DNA from: Daphnia pulex
Taxonomy: Eukaryota; Arthropoda; Branchiopoda; Diplostraca; Daphniidae
Assembly (NCBI RefSeq): GCF_021134715.1
Contig: NC_060027.1
Coordinates: 1,922,001-1,986,000, forward strand
DNA length: 64,000 nucleotides
Direction of reading: 5' to 3'
The notes under the pieces are model-generated. The model saw only the letters and a list, made by a program, of their open reading frames with translations. It was not told the DNA's origin and did not search any database. The translations under genes and the position numbers were made by a program. How positions within the stretch are numbered: position 1 is the stretch's first letter; the number at the start of each line of letters is the position of its first letter. Positions 10,992 to 22,883 of this stretch are shown in pieces.

Positions 10992-11464
10992 TTAATAGGA
11001 CGAGTGGTGGTGGCCGTAAGATTTTGGTTGTTCGTACCCGTGGGATCCCTTATTATGCTCGTAAGAAGAAGGCTGATGATGATAACCATGTCCCTTATTA
11101 TTATCGTAAGCAGCGGGCTGGTAAGGTTGGTGGTTGTATTCTTTCTTCTCGTGGCTGTAAGGCTTAGCCTGGTACCCGCCGTAGCCTTTATGCTCGTAAG
11201 AAGCGGATGGCTGGTAACTGTGTCCGCCCATATTGTAACCATAAGACGGTTGGTGGTTGTATTCCATCTTCTGATGAGCATCCGGCTGGTAGCCATGGCC
11301 CTTGTATTCACCACCATGCTGATATTGAGAGTTGGCCAGGGTAACAGCCAAGACACAAACGAGAACCAAAGCAACCTGAATCAAATATAACAAATGTTTA
11401 AAAACATGGTAACATCAGTTATATAAGATAGAATGAAATTCAAACTTACAGCAAACTTGGCCAT
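10992..11464 (-). CDS. Secreted Tyr/His/Gly-rich structural protein (MAKFA family, copy 4)
   Basis: Exon 1 is 11464-11450 (MAKFA, donor GTAAGT). Exon 2 is 11375-10992 after acceptor TTCAG. The product is 132 residues. The signal peptide is MAKFAVALVLVCVLAVTLA. The mature chain is rich in His, Tyr, Gly and Gln, with repeated YNHQPSY, SYEHKGYGGY and GHGYHHQPSSYEH units. It differs from copies 1-3 in being His/Gly-rich rather than Lys/Pro-rich, which could affect metal binding or cross-linking (inference). The TATA box is the reverse of 11557-11564, about 90 nt upstream of the ATG. Confidence 0.85.
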
Positions 11465-11556
11465 GTTGTTGATGTAGTTGCGGATGTTTTTCCAAAAGGA
11501 GTTGTTCGTATTTGCTGGAAGGAGCAACTGATGACAATTGACTCAAAGATGGCCAG

Positions 11557-11564
11557 TATTTATA
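11557..11564 (-). promoter_or_regulatory. TATA box of MAKFA copy 4
   Basis: TATAAATA on the minus strand, the same box as in the other three family members. Confidence 0.65.
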
Positions 11565-14425
11565 CCCCGAAAATGAAAGGCTAGAAATGAAGTTTGGCAT
11601 TGATGACGCCCCGTCTAAAAAGATTCCCGAAATCCTTGGGGTAAAAACCATAATAGAAAGGGAGGGTGCCATTTAGAAAACAATTTGCTATTTTCAACTT
11701 CCATTTCCTTGCAATTTGCACTTGTTCCAATAGAATAAAAGACTCGGTCGCATTATAAATAGAACCGCCACGGTGATTTCACGCGTGAGCACTTTTCTTT
11801 CATTCCTGTCACCTTGTCCTGTTTTTTTACCAAATATAAGCATTGAGCAATGAGACCATCAGGACACAAAAGCCCAGCAGAGTCTCCCCATGAACCCCTT
11901 TTGTTATCGGTCGATTGATTTCCTGTACCCCATTTTTCTGGGCTGTTACTAGTTGACATTCTCTAACCGACGTCTCCCAGGATTGGGCAAACTTTCAATC
12001 TCTGGTCGTCCTATAAATTTATTATGCAAGTTGGGTAATCTGGTGTATAGTCCTTTCAATAGAAATAAGGTAAGAGAATTAATTTTTTTTTTCAATTTTA
12101 TTATTAATCTGTTTGAAACCCGACAAACGACAATCAAAGAAAATAAACGATAAAATGTTGGACGAATCGTCATATAGTTGAAAATTGCTCTTGATTGCTC
12201 ATCAACAGGCATTCAGACAAACCACACGTCTAAAATGAAAAAAAGACCATAGTCGATCGTGTAAAGAACACTTTTACACACAGCACACACACACACAGAT
12301 GCACGTTGACAACAAAGAAAATTGAAACACGCCGAATCGAAATTTAATAAAAAAGGAATTTCCTTCCCCATCAAATGAGAGAACAATTATTTTTCTTTTT
12401 CTGAAAATGAATTTCCGAAATAAAAATGAATCCCCCCATAGAACAATTTACCATCAATTAATAAAATGTTCTCTCTTTTTTTTTTCAAAAAATTTTTGGG
12501 ATGTATATGTATACAAATATGTCTATAAGCACTGGGTTCGCGGTTTTTCAATTCAAAAATTTCTTGTTTTTTTTCCTGTACATAAAAAAATTTAAATTTT
12601 TCATTTTTTTTTCTTTGCCAAAATAAATCGATTAGAGTGAATTTTGTGTTTTTTTTTAAGGGGGGTCGAAACGGCGTACAAAAATCATTGGGTTATAAGA
12701 GCTTAGGTTTAGGTTGCTGTTTTAGACACACTCGTCCATTCGGAGAAACACACACGTCCAAACACTCACAATCAATGAAAGTTGATTGTGACAAGTAGAA
12801 AAAGAAAAAGAGGGTTAATTGCGCTAGACATGAAAACGTGTGTAAGAGAAGACATATTTCTTTTAGCGGGTTCCTCTTTTTAGAGGCCACCACATTATGC
12901 AAAAATTAAGAAAAACACGTTGAAAAACTGGCCAGCCAAATCGCATAAACACGCACACACGAAAAATAGATTTTTCTTTGAAATAAAAAAAAATCGAAAT
13001 AAAGTAGACGAAAGTGGGGCTATTTGGTGCACATAACTGGGATAATGTTTTGTTTTTTTGCCGAAATCTAAAAATTTACGTATGAAGACGAAACTTTTTC
13101 TTTTTTTTTTCATATCTAAAAAACGAAGAAACAATTAATTTTTCCATTAAACAATTTTCAAATTTTTTGGGAGGGGGTGAAAAATAAGCAAAAAAAAAAA
13201 AACAAATTGCAGGCATCGAAGTTTAAAGCTATTCGATTGTGTGATTGGAGGGTCCCGGGTCCGAAAATGTTTTTCAAAATTTTGGTCGTGAGTTTACACA
13301 AAATGAATTCAAAAAAAGAGATCTTCTGAACGCAACGGCGTTTTAGCGCCAAAAAATATCTAAACAATAATCTAAACAAATAAAGGGGGAGTGACGGGGA
13401 AATCAATTGGATGACACAAATAGTAACACACGAAAAAAATGCAAAAATTAGAATTGTCACGGGGTCGTTAACAGGCTTCTACAGCGTCTGTGTCGATTAG
13501 AATTTTCTTGAACAAAAACACACAAAAAGAAAAAATATATTTCTTTAAGATCTAATCAAAAGTTAAATCGAATATTCAAAAAAAAAGAATCTGTGTTAAA
13601 AAATTAAAAAAACAGAATTTTTAGGATTTTTGTTTTAGGAAAGGATTAACCTGAATGGCATCATTGCACACTTGATTCTTTTTTTTTTAGGATTGAAAAG
13701 ATTTTTGCCGAAATTTAAGGAGAGGTTTTTGTTTTCACAACGAGACGAGCCTTTGGTAGAAAGTGTGAACATGACCGAGGATCTTTAGCACGCAAAAAGT
13801 GAATTTCAAATGAATTTTTGTCGAAAAATTGAACACAATAAAGCCATTTTGCTTGTTTTTTTTTTAGTAAAAAGGGATAAAGGCGGAAACAAAGAATTTT
13901 TTAAAAAATGGATCCTCCGACACAACGTCTTTTGTAGCGAGTGATGGGGCGCAGGAAACCCGCACACCATTTAAAAGGGGGAGAAAAATAATGAAATCAA
14001 AATGATCCAACGATCAAACTTTTTAACGGACCCAAATAGAAATTTTTATAAATTTTTTTAAAGAATTGGTCATCTTGCACACGATATTGCACGCGTCCAC
14101 GCCCGTCAATCGACGATGTAACGAAAAGCTACGATTCAAAGCAGGATTTCCCCAGGAAAATGTTCAAACATTTCAGGGTCTGTCGAAAGAAAAACTGTTA
14201 AAACTAAAATTACATCTAAATTTTTTTGCAAATTAGCACACGATGATACTCATTTGGCGACGCTTTGAGACATAAAAACAAAAGCTAGACGATGAAGAAG
14301 GTGAAAGTGTGTTGAGTGAAGATGGTGGTCGATAATAAATCCGCTGATGTCGGAGGCACTAACTTTTTTTCTGGTTGGGAGGATTTGGTCCAAGTTAATT
14401 TTTACACAATCAACAACGAGGTCGG
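11565..14425. other. Promoter-distal spacer and probable 3' UTR of the BTB zinc-finger gene
   Basis: AT-rich with many T8-T10 and A8-A10 tracts and no supported coding sequence. The part next to 14425 is probably the 3' UTR of the minus-strand BTB gene. Several open frames here come from low-complexity phenylalanine and lysine runs. Confidence 0.5.
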
Positions 14426-16333
14426 TCAAGATGATTGTGCCGTCGATGATACAACTTCGCCCACTTGCTGGGCGAAATTCAGGAGCGTCTCCGAGGCGGA
14501 TTCGACGCTACTGCGGCTGCTGGAACGATTAGATGTTACGGTGGCAGAAGCTGTACTGCGGGTCGATCGCTGTTGACGGCCGCGAGTCGAATTCGAATTG
14601 CCTTGCCGGAAGAGCGACAATTCCTGCAACGCTTGCGGAGTGAGCAAATTGGGGACAGTGGGCGAGGGCAAGTCAGACTGTTGTTGTTGCGTCTGTTGTT
14701 GAGAAGTGGCCGAAGAAATGGTCAATCCGCGCTGGGAGAGTGACAGGAGTGAAAAGTAGTTCATGTCGCTGTAGGGTAACCCGGGCGAAGGTGTCGTGGT
14801 CCGGTTGGAACCGTTAGGCGACTGAGGTGGTCCTGAACGAGCCGGCGCTCCTGGGAAAGCAAACTGACCCATACCAGTCAACTCCACTGATGTCGGTGTC
14901 GGAGTTGAACTGGATGCGGATGAAGTGCTCGGATTGATGTTGAGCAGATCGTCATTCTTCTTGGCTGCGATCTTTTTCGGTCGACCGACAATCATTTTAC
15001 CGCCTGTATCCCTCAGGCGATGTCGATCCATATGAAGTTTCAATTTATCCTGGCGGGAGAAAGTCTTTTGGCATCTGTGACACTCGAACGGCCGTTCGCC
15101 CGTGTGGACACGGCGATGTCGTTTGAGATGGGCCGAGCGGGCGAATGGGGCCGAGCAAATGTCGCAGCGAAAAGGTTTCTCGCCAGTGTGGGCACGAATG
15201 TGGGCTCGCAACTCTGCAGTCCGTTTGCAATCCTTGAAACAGAACGGACAAACGGCCTGGACTACGACACCGGCGCCACCACCTCCACTCTGATCGGAAT
15301 CGGCCAGCATGGAAAATGGATATTGATCGGGATGAACAGTTTCATCCTCTTCATCATCATCTTCTTCGTCAACTCCTTGCTGTGATTGGTTGAGTTCTGC
15401 AGCTTCGCATTTGACCAGCACTGGGACTGGAGATGCTGCAATCTTCTTGTCAGATTGTTGGCCACTGGGAACTTCATTTTCTTCGTCACTGGCGCCAATC
15501 TCGCCGTTACTCAGATCCAGAGGTGTCGGTGGTGTCAATCTTTGGTCCATACATTCGTTTTTCTGATTGTTGAAAAGAAATGATTGGTGATTGGAAAATG
15601 GGAATGAAATTTTTATTTTAATTACCGAATGATGATTATTGTGTCCGTTGTTCATTGGGCCGTGATCAGTTTCATCAAAATCAGAATCCATTTCTTCGTT
15701 TTCTAGGTCTTCTTCTTTGGTCATCTGTTAAAATTTGAAAAAAACATGATGTATGACGGTTATAAGAATAATTGGAAAACTTTAATTTACGGATTGAGTG
15801 GATTTCTTGGCTTTGCCGTTGACTTGTGGTGAGTGTGGAGGACTGTGAAACCCATTGATGGCTTCATCACTATTCCTTCTCTTTCGTTTCTCTGTCTCAC
15901 TGGGTTTGGTTTCGTCAAATGGCTGGTCTAACTTGTCTGACAGTCCCCTGATTTCCAACAGCCTGGCTGTTTTCAGCAGAGAGGGAAGCCTGGCCTCTGG
16001 CACGTGAATCTCCCCACGATAGATGAATTGCAGGATAAAGTCCATTTCCGTGTAAGAGACATCTCTCATGATGATGACTGGGTTCTTGGAACCAGCCTCG
16101 TGGAGGACACGTCTGAAGTAAGTGGAGCAAGCAGAGAGCATGACCCTGTGGGCCTTGAGTGAGCCACCTTCGCAGGCTAGGGTCACGTCGACAAAGAGCT
16201 GCTGCTCAAGAAGGTTTTCGAAGAGCTGCTGCAAACTCTCCACATGGCTGTTCCATCGAAGGCGAAGGACGCTGTCCTCTTCTGTCGATCCTCCCCCTTC
16301 ATCCCGGTTGTTACTTGCGGCCTGATGGGCCAT
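14426..16333 (-). CDS. BTB/POZ and three-finger C2H2 zinc-finger transcription factor
   Basis: Coding exons are 16333-15791, 15724-15626 and 15562-14426, all joined in phase 0, giving about 592 residues. The start at 16333 (MAHQ) has an excellent context (CCGCCATGG). A longer open frame runs back to 16465 but lacks a comparable context. A BTB domain spans about residues 22-135 ([20 protein letters not shown], then FVDVTLAC...[12 protein letters not shown]). An acidic linker follows. Three tandem C2H2 fingers lie at about 318-396, joined by HTGEKPF and HTGERPF linkers, with an AT-hook-like GRPKK after them. The tail is Ser/Thr/Gln-rich. This is a nuclear sequence-specific regulator of the insect tramtrack/abrupt type. 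The exact orthologue cannot be assigned. About 18 kb of noncoding sequence separates it from the taranis homologue. Confidence 0.88.
15563..15625 (-). other. 63-nt in-frame intron of the BTB zinc-finger gene
   Basis: GTAATT at the 5' end and TTTTCAACAATCAG at the 3' end. The length is a multiple of three and there is no in-frame stop, so retention would insert 21 residues ([20 protein letters not shown] plus Q) between the BTB region and the zinc fingers. Confidence 0.7.
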
Positions 16334-17327
16334 GGCGGTTGCCTGATCCTTGTAGCTGGTCCAATGAAGCTGGCCAAGGATCCGGGCTGCATGTGGCGTG
16401 AGGGGAATGAACCTCTCTTTGTTCCTTTTTCTTCTTTCTCTTCTAGTAAGAGACGACAGGAGCACCGAGAAAAGTATATTCCACAGTTCAAAAAATGAAA
16501 GTAAATCCTCGAATCGAATGATTTCAATGGAAAACGTCGTTTCTTTTTTTCAAATGCGTGTCTTTTCGTATTGTTGACGTTGATGGCTACTCCATCTGTG
16601 AGAATAAACTGCAACTGCACAATCGAAAAAAGAACGAAATCAATATAAAATAATTCGACACACACACTCGTTCCAACCAAACAAAAAACACTGTCACACT
16701 AAAATAATAAAAACGTGGTAATAACACAACTCATCAGCACTCAAATAAAAAGTTAAGTGCTTCTTAAATTGTAGCGTGAGACGGGAAGTTGACGGCATGG
16801 CGTCTTGACCGAAAGTGACCTAGTGGGATCACCGACATGGAAGTTTTAACTCTTTTCCCTCTTTTTAGTATCTACGTAATATTCTTTTTTTGAAAACCAC
16901 CCCCTTCTCTCTCTCTCTCCAACCGACATGACTTTCCAGTTTTCACGTTTCTCCCCTCCCCCTTTCACGACCAACCCCCCCTAGCTTTTTTTTCCACCCA
17001 CCCACCCCCTTTTTTTCAAAATCCCCTCCAACGTCTGGCTCCTCCCACTCGGGAGAAAAGAAGGGAGCTCAAATCCCCCCTTCGGGGTAACACACACACA
17101 CAACAAAAAAGGTTTTATGACGAAGGTGGGGGGGGGGGGAAAGAGCCCCACACATTTTAACGACATTTTCTATACAACCTGAACGAGTTCTTTTTTTCCC
17201 CATGTGTTTGCATGCGGTAATCTTCTGCAAAGATTTTTTCGGTCATAAAAACACCCTTTTCTGTCTACCTGTTGCTTTCCTGTCATCGTTTGCAGAAAAA
17301 ATGGCAATTCAGACGAATTTTTAACCG

Positions 17328-17343
17328 CCGCTAGATGGCAGCA
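17328..17343 (+). promoter_or_regulatory. CTCF-like motif
   Basis: CCGCTAGATGGCAGCA fits the general animal CTCF core CCRSYAGRKGGCRSY at essentially every position. Binding is not shown. Confidence 0.4.
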
Positions 17344-20163
17344 CTTGGTCGAAAAAACTACCTGCTGCTGGTCAACGACTATGGCAACAACGCTTCCCCC
17401 CCACCAAACGAAATAGATCAAGATAAAACTGGCTTTGAAAAATATAACGACTCGAAAATCAATTAGTAAAAACCGGAATCGACTTACGTTTTTAACGTGT
17501 AGTAAAAATATATAATCCCAGAGATAGACAAAAACGCCAACACACACACACACACACACTCTAGCGGCGTTAAACTCAGAATGGAGGGGTGGATGTAAAA
17601 TAATATTTTTCGAAAAACTGTTGTTGTTTCACGCCGGTAACAAATCCACACGCTTACACACACTAGACACTAGGCAAGTAGAATTTGCCAACTAACTGAA
17701 AAATCAATTTTCAAGTTAACATTTGTGTAAAAGATTGAAAATATTTTCGAATATAGATGGGGGTGTGTGTGTGTAGAAGGGGGTTGCAGACAACCGAGGG
17801 ATGTCCCTGCTGCCCACAGACTGTGAGAGACTCAACGAACGTTCAAACCCGCATCCACACACACACACACACGGTTAGGGGTCGCTGCACCCTTCGCCGC
17901 CTTGGCAACTCCCCTTCTCTCCCCTACTATACGTAATTTAAACCCCCCCTCGCCCAGCACACACACACACTCCCCCATCTTTTTTTCTCTCCCCCCTCCC
18001 TGGAGGGGGAGGAGCTCCCCCTACTTCATATGTGCATTGGTTGATCGAGTACACACACACGCGTTCCCTAAAAACTTCTTTTCTCTTCTCTCCCGACCGA
18101 CCGACGTTTTTTAGAAGAAGTAAAAAAATATTTCATAAAAATAAAAGATGGAGGATAGAAGAGGAACCGACCAGGGGGACGACCCCCCTCGAATATGTTG
18201 CTCATGTGTGTGTGTGTGTGTATAAAGGGAGGGAGCTGGTGGGGGGTGTGGGAGAGGAGAGAGAGAAGCTTTTATATATCACATGGTCGTCATGACGACA
18301 CCCCTCCTCCTCCTCTACAAGAGATAAGGACCGAACGAAGGGCAGCAGCCAACACACACACTGGGGTAGAGAAACTTTTTTAAAAAATAAAAAAATCGTG
18401 ACTAGTTAAAAAATAAACGAAATATTTTATTTTTGAAAATGAAATTTTTTTAAAATTTTATTATTTTATTCAGGTGAATTTATTTTTTAAAAAATAGATT
18501 TTTATTTCATATTTTTTTTTTCGGGATGTTTCACGCACGGAGAGAATAGATTTTTGTGATCGGGAGTTACACACACCAAAAAAAGGGGGAATGGTATGGA
18601 AAGAGAGAAAGAAAGAAAGAAACGTGAAGCCGAAAAACTCGAAGGGGGGTAAAAAGAAAAAGAAGAAGAAGAGGCGAATAGACGAACAAAGAGGAAACAG
18701 CTGATAAAAACTCTCGGGAGGAAGGAAAGAGATGGGGGGGGGGAATAACAAGGGGGAGAGAACGAAAGAAAAAAAGGGGGAGTGTGTATGTTATAAATGA
18801 ACGCGGGACTAAATGGGCGGCAACGGCGGGAGTCCATACTAAAAAAGAACCTTTCACGCTGAATTGGTTAAGACTTAAAGTTGATGGTCATAGAATCAAC
18901 CGAGGGGGTCACACGGCGCGCTCCGTGGGTTCCCTGTTGGTATCACGTGACACTCGTACGTCCAGAAGGAGGAGGAGGGGGGTCCCTCCCCATATATAGA
19001 AAAACAACATGGCGGATGATGACGGAGGATATGGAAAAAATTCCATTGAATAACAGGTGAATAACTCGTCTCTCCCCCCAGCAGTATAATCCCTTTTGTA
19101 TGTGTGTCCTGTATAGACTTGTGATGTACAGGTGCACCCCACCCTTATACATAGGGGGGAAATGTACATATATAGGATAATCCCATCATCATTTCCTCAA
19201 AAGAAATAGACCGGTCTGTTGCGTTCATATTTTATTTTTTAATTCCATATTTTTTAAAATGTTTAATTTTCTTTTCTTACAAAACCCCCTGAAGCGATGC
19301 AGTGTTGCCGAGCGTGAATTTCGATTCAATTGATTCTCTTGTGTTTGGATTAGATATGAACTGGGATTAATTTCATCCACACACTAATCCGGGATTAGTC
19401 GGTCTATAAGTAACCAATATTTGTATAATTTGATAAAAATGGCTGTACATTCAATCGGGTGATGCGAAGGAAGTGGAACAATATGGCGGATATAGCGCAG
19501 GTGGGGGGAGAACAGGTTATTATGCAAGTCTGGCGTATTATATCCCAACAACGTCTTCTTCTTATTCCATTTCCTTGGTCGACATCACGAAGTAAAAAAT
19601 TTTTCTTTCAGAGTGAGAGGAGGGGGTGTGTGCATTAACGCCGCCTGCCATCTCTCCCCCCCACATAACTTCCCCCCCTCGAGCAGCTGGTTCAATAATC
19701 ACTCTCTTCCCCCCACCACCACCACTACACACACACACCACCCCCCGACCGGTCGTTAAATTTTTTCTTTATTTTTTCTTCCGTGAAAAGAGGGGTGGAT
19801 CAAGAGATGGGGTGGGGCCAGACAGACATTATCCTTCTATATGTGAGAGTGGGGTGGGATTGTACATGGAGCTAGAGTCTTTCTTATATAATTTTAAAGT
19901 GCCTTATGATTTTGAAACGAAAGATATTTTCCCGCGCTCCTTCGCACCGTCTGGTGGCGGTCACTTGAACGATCATTTTTCCTTTTTTTTTTCTCCCGAC
20001 AAACGACCTTGTTCCACTTTTCGGTTGTTTCTCCTTCTTCCCTTTCTCCTCAAAATGAAAGGGGGGAAAGAGAGAGAGAAAATGAATTTGTGTGAGACAA
20101 CAAAATGTGTCAAGAAAATAAAAAAATCACGTTAGGTTTTTCTCGACAGGTTGTTTTTTTGGA

Positions 20164-20179
20164 TTTAGCGCGCGCTAAA
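20164..20179. repeat. 16-bp perfect palindrome
   Basis: TTTAGCGCGCGCTAAA sits in a short CpG-rich patch (20167-20228) that also holds TGCGCGAAAATGCGCA. It stands out from the AT-rich surroundings. Its function is unknown. Confidence 0.6.
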
Positions 20180-22871
20180 ATCGCCCGCGGCTGCACTTGC
20201 GCGAAAATGCGCACAGCGCCAGCGCGGGTTTTTTGAAACATTCGAAATCTCTCAAAACGAATGCAAGAAAAATCAAATTGACTTTTAGAATTGTGTGTGT
20301 GTGAGTCACAGTTGTGTGTGTGTGAATGGGCGGTAACCAAAACGAGTTTTTTCTATAAGGGGGGCTATTTTGTGTGTGCTCAGAAAAGACGTTTTAGTTC
20401 TTTTAAGAAAAAGAAAAATCAAGAGGGGTCACACACACACGAAGATTCTCCCCTACGACCCCAAACGTAAAAACGGGTCCAATGTATTTTTTTTTCCTAA
20501 TATGTTAAAATTTATTTTTATTTATTTTATTTTTAGAGGGGAAGAAGAAGAACACCAGAGAGAAAAAAGATGGCGGGGCTCAGAAGAAGAAGAAGTTAAC
20601 AGTGGTGTTAGTTGGTGGTGGGGGGAGTCAAATTTTTATTCCCCCTCCCCCTCCTTATTTTTTTTCTATGAAGGGGCGACGGGGGGGGGGGGGGGATCGA
20701 CTTTTTGCGCCCTCCGGACAGACATTAGTAAATAAATAGGAGCATTATTATTGTTATATATGACGAATTAAAGCGTGATTAGGCTTTTTTTTCCATCATT
20801 TTATATTTTATTTTTAAATTTAAGTATTTCAAATTTTTTCTAAAAATTATTTTCAAGAAATATTAAATTCTATTTGAATTTAATGTAGTTAAATCTGAGA
20901 ATAAAAAAAAAGTACCCTCCTCTTTCTATTCTCCTCCCTGGATTTTTTCTTTTTTACATTCCGTAAATAAAAAGAGTCCATCGATCAAACCGTTTTCTTG
21001 GTTGTTGTCGTTGTTGTTGTTGTTGAAATTGTTGTTTCCTTTTTTCATTGCGTTTTTATTCACTCTTTAAAGACTTTTATCTTGGCTATTTCAATTCTAA
21101 ATAGAAAATATTTAAATTCCAATTTTTGATCAAAAAATCTCAAATGTACAAATTCCATCATTTCTAGAGTGTGTACGCTTCTTTTCCTTTAAAATGCGTA
21201 ACACAATTAAAAGAAAAAGGTGATTCCGGAATTTTCATTTAATAAAAATAAAACACGGAATTCTGTGTGTCGGTGTTTACATCACTCAAAACACCGTGAA
21301 ACTGACTCGAATCATTTCACATTTTCAGAGAGAAAATGAACTTTTTTTCTTCCATCTCGTGTGTGTGTGTGTGCGGTCGATATTGTGTATTATGTGGATA
21401 CATCCTTAACTTTTTGACCGACAAAGGAACTCGGCCGCGTCCCGAAAATTGTTGTTCACTTTATAATAATATTTTTTCCCCTGTGTGTGTTGTTTTCCAA
21501 AGTTTAAAAATATGTGTGTAGTACGTGTTTGTGTCTGGGGTTCTCTATGTGAGAACCGTGAAGACATAAATTTCATATCCCGACCCCCCTCTCTCACAAA
21601 CAGAAAAGAACGAACGGAACACATAATGGGGAGCTTGGATATAAGTGTGTGTGTGTGGGGGGGGGGGATAAGGGGGTGAATATAAGGGGGAACATTTTGT
21701 TGAGTTCGTTCACCCCTTTTTCTTAAAAAAACTTATTTCCATCAAAAAATAGATGGATACTATTTTTTGAATAATATAACAACCCCAAGTCAACGAACCC
21801 CTCTTCTCCCGTTATACAACAGTCCCCCCCCTCCTTTTTATACATTTTTATCGTAATACCCCTCTAGGCCTATTGTCTAATCTATGAAAAACGGCGCATA
21901 TGCGACGCCCGCAATCAAAATGGGGAAATATATGGCGGATATCCTCCCGTTTTTCGAACCCAAAACAAGGGGAAAATAATAATTTTTTCACCAAATTTTT
22001 GTTAAGGCCTATTATCGATCGCCTAGAACAACCCCTATTGTCATTTCGTTCGAAATTTTTGTTTTTTTAAACTTCCATTAATTTAAAATACAATTAACTT
22101 TAATTCGATTAAATATAAAAGGGGTGGATTTCTCTTTTTATAAATAGGTATAGAATTTGGAATTGGGTCAGTTGGTTACATGAATATCAAATGGAATTTC
22201 TTATATGTGGGATATCTCAGACTCTCTCGGGGGGTGGGGAGAGAGAAATCAGAAATAAATAAATAAGAAACGATGAGAGCAAAGAAGGGGTAGTAGTAGA
22301 AGATGGTCGAATGTGATAGAGCGTTTTCTTCTTTCAGTTCCATACCCCCGCCAGCAGACAACAACAACAACAACCAACCAAAAGGGTTAGATAGGGAAAT
22401 TTCCCATCCTTCTTCTCCCACCACATATGGTCAAAAAAAAGAAGAAAAAAAAACGAACGAACGAGAATGATAGTCATGCCGTTCCCCCCTCCTCCCCTCA
22501 TCTCTCAACTCGTTTCTTCAACTCCATCAACAGTTTCCATCTTATCATTTTCAAAATGATTTTTCTTCTTCTTCTCTTTTCTCCCGTGTGTTCCCAATAT
22601 TTCCATTCACCTTGAAACAAGAATTTCGGGAGAAAAATAAAATAATCACGCCCGCCAAATTCGAAAACCTTTGCGTGATGCATTTGTCTCTAATTCACGT
22701 TGAGAAATAATGGTTTGGAGTGAACGAAAAAAATGGAATAAAACCTGTTGTTGGGGAAGGGGGAGAAAAAGAAAAAGAAACATTTTTCGCTACTATCTAC
22801 AGGTGTGCATCTAAGCTGTCTACGTCGGTATATACTTGTGAATGTTTTATATACCTGTCCCGAAACAATAA

Positions 22872-22883
22872 GCCATCTAGCGG
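22872..22883 (-). promoter_or_regulatory. CTCF-like motif
   Basis: GCCATCTAGCGG, the reverse complement of CCGCTAGATGGC. It has the same 12-bp core as the sites at 17328 and 27031. Confidence 0.35.

Noticed and set aside
16334..16465. N-terminal extension of the BTB factor starting at 16465
   Set aside because: The extension is basic and non-conserved in appearance, and the MAHQ start at 16333 has a much better translation context.
17530..17560. CA repeats considered as a CRISPR or satellite array
   Set aside because: These are simple dinucleotide microsatellites, common across the window, without spacers or longer units.
19626..20135. 169-codon open frame
   Set aside because: Built from poly-Pro, poly-Phe and Lys/Glu low-complexity tracts with no domain or splice support.
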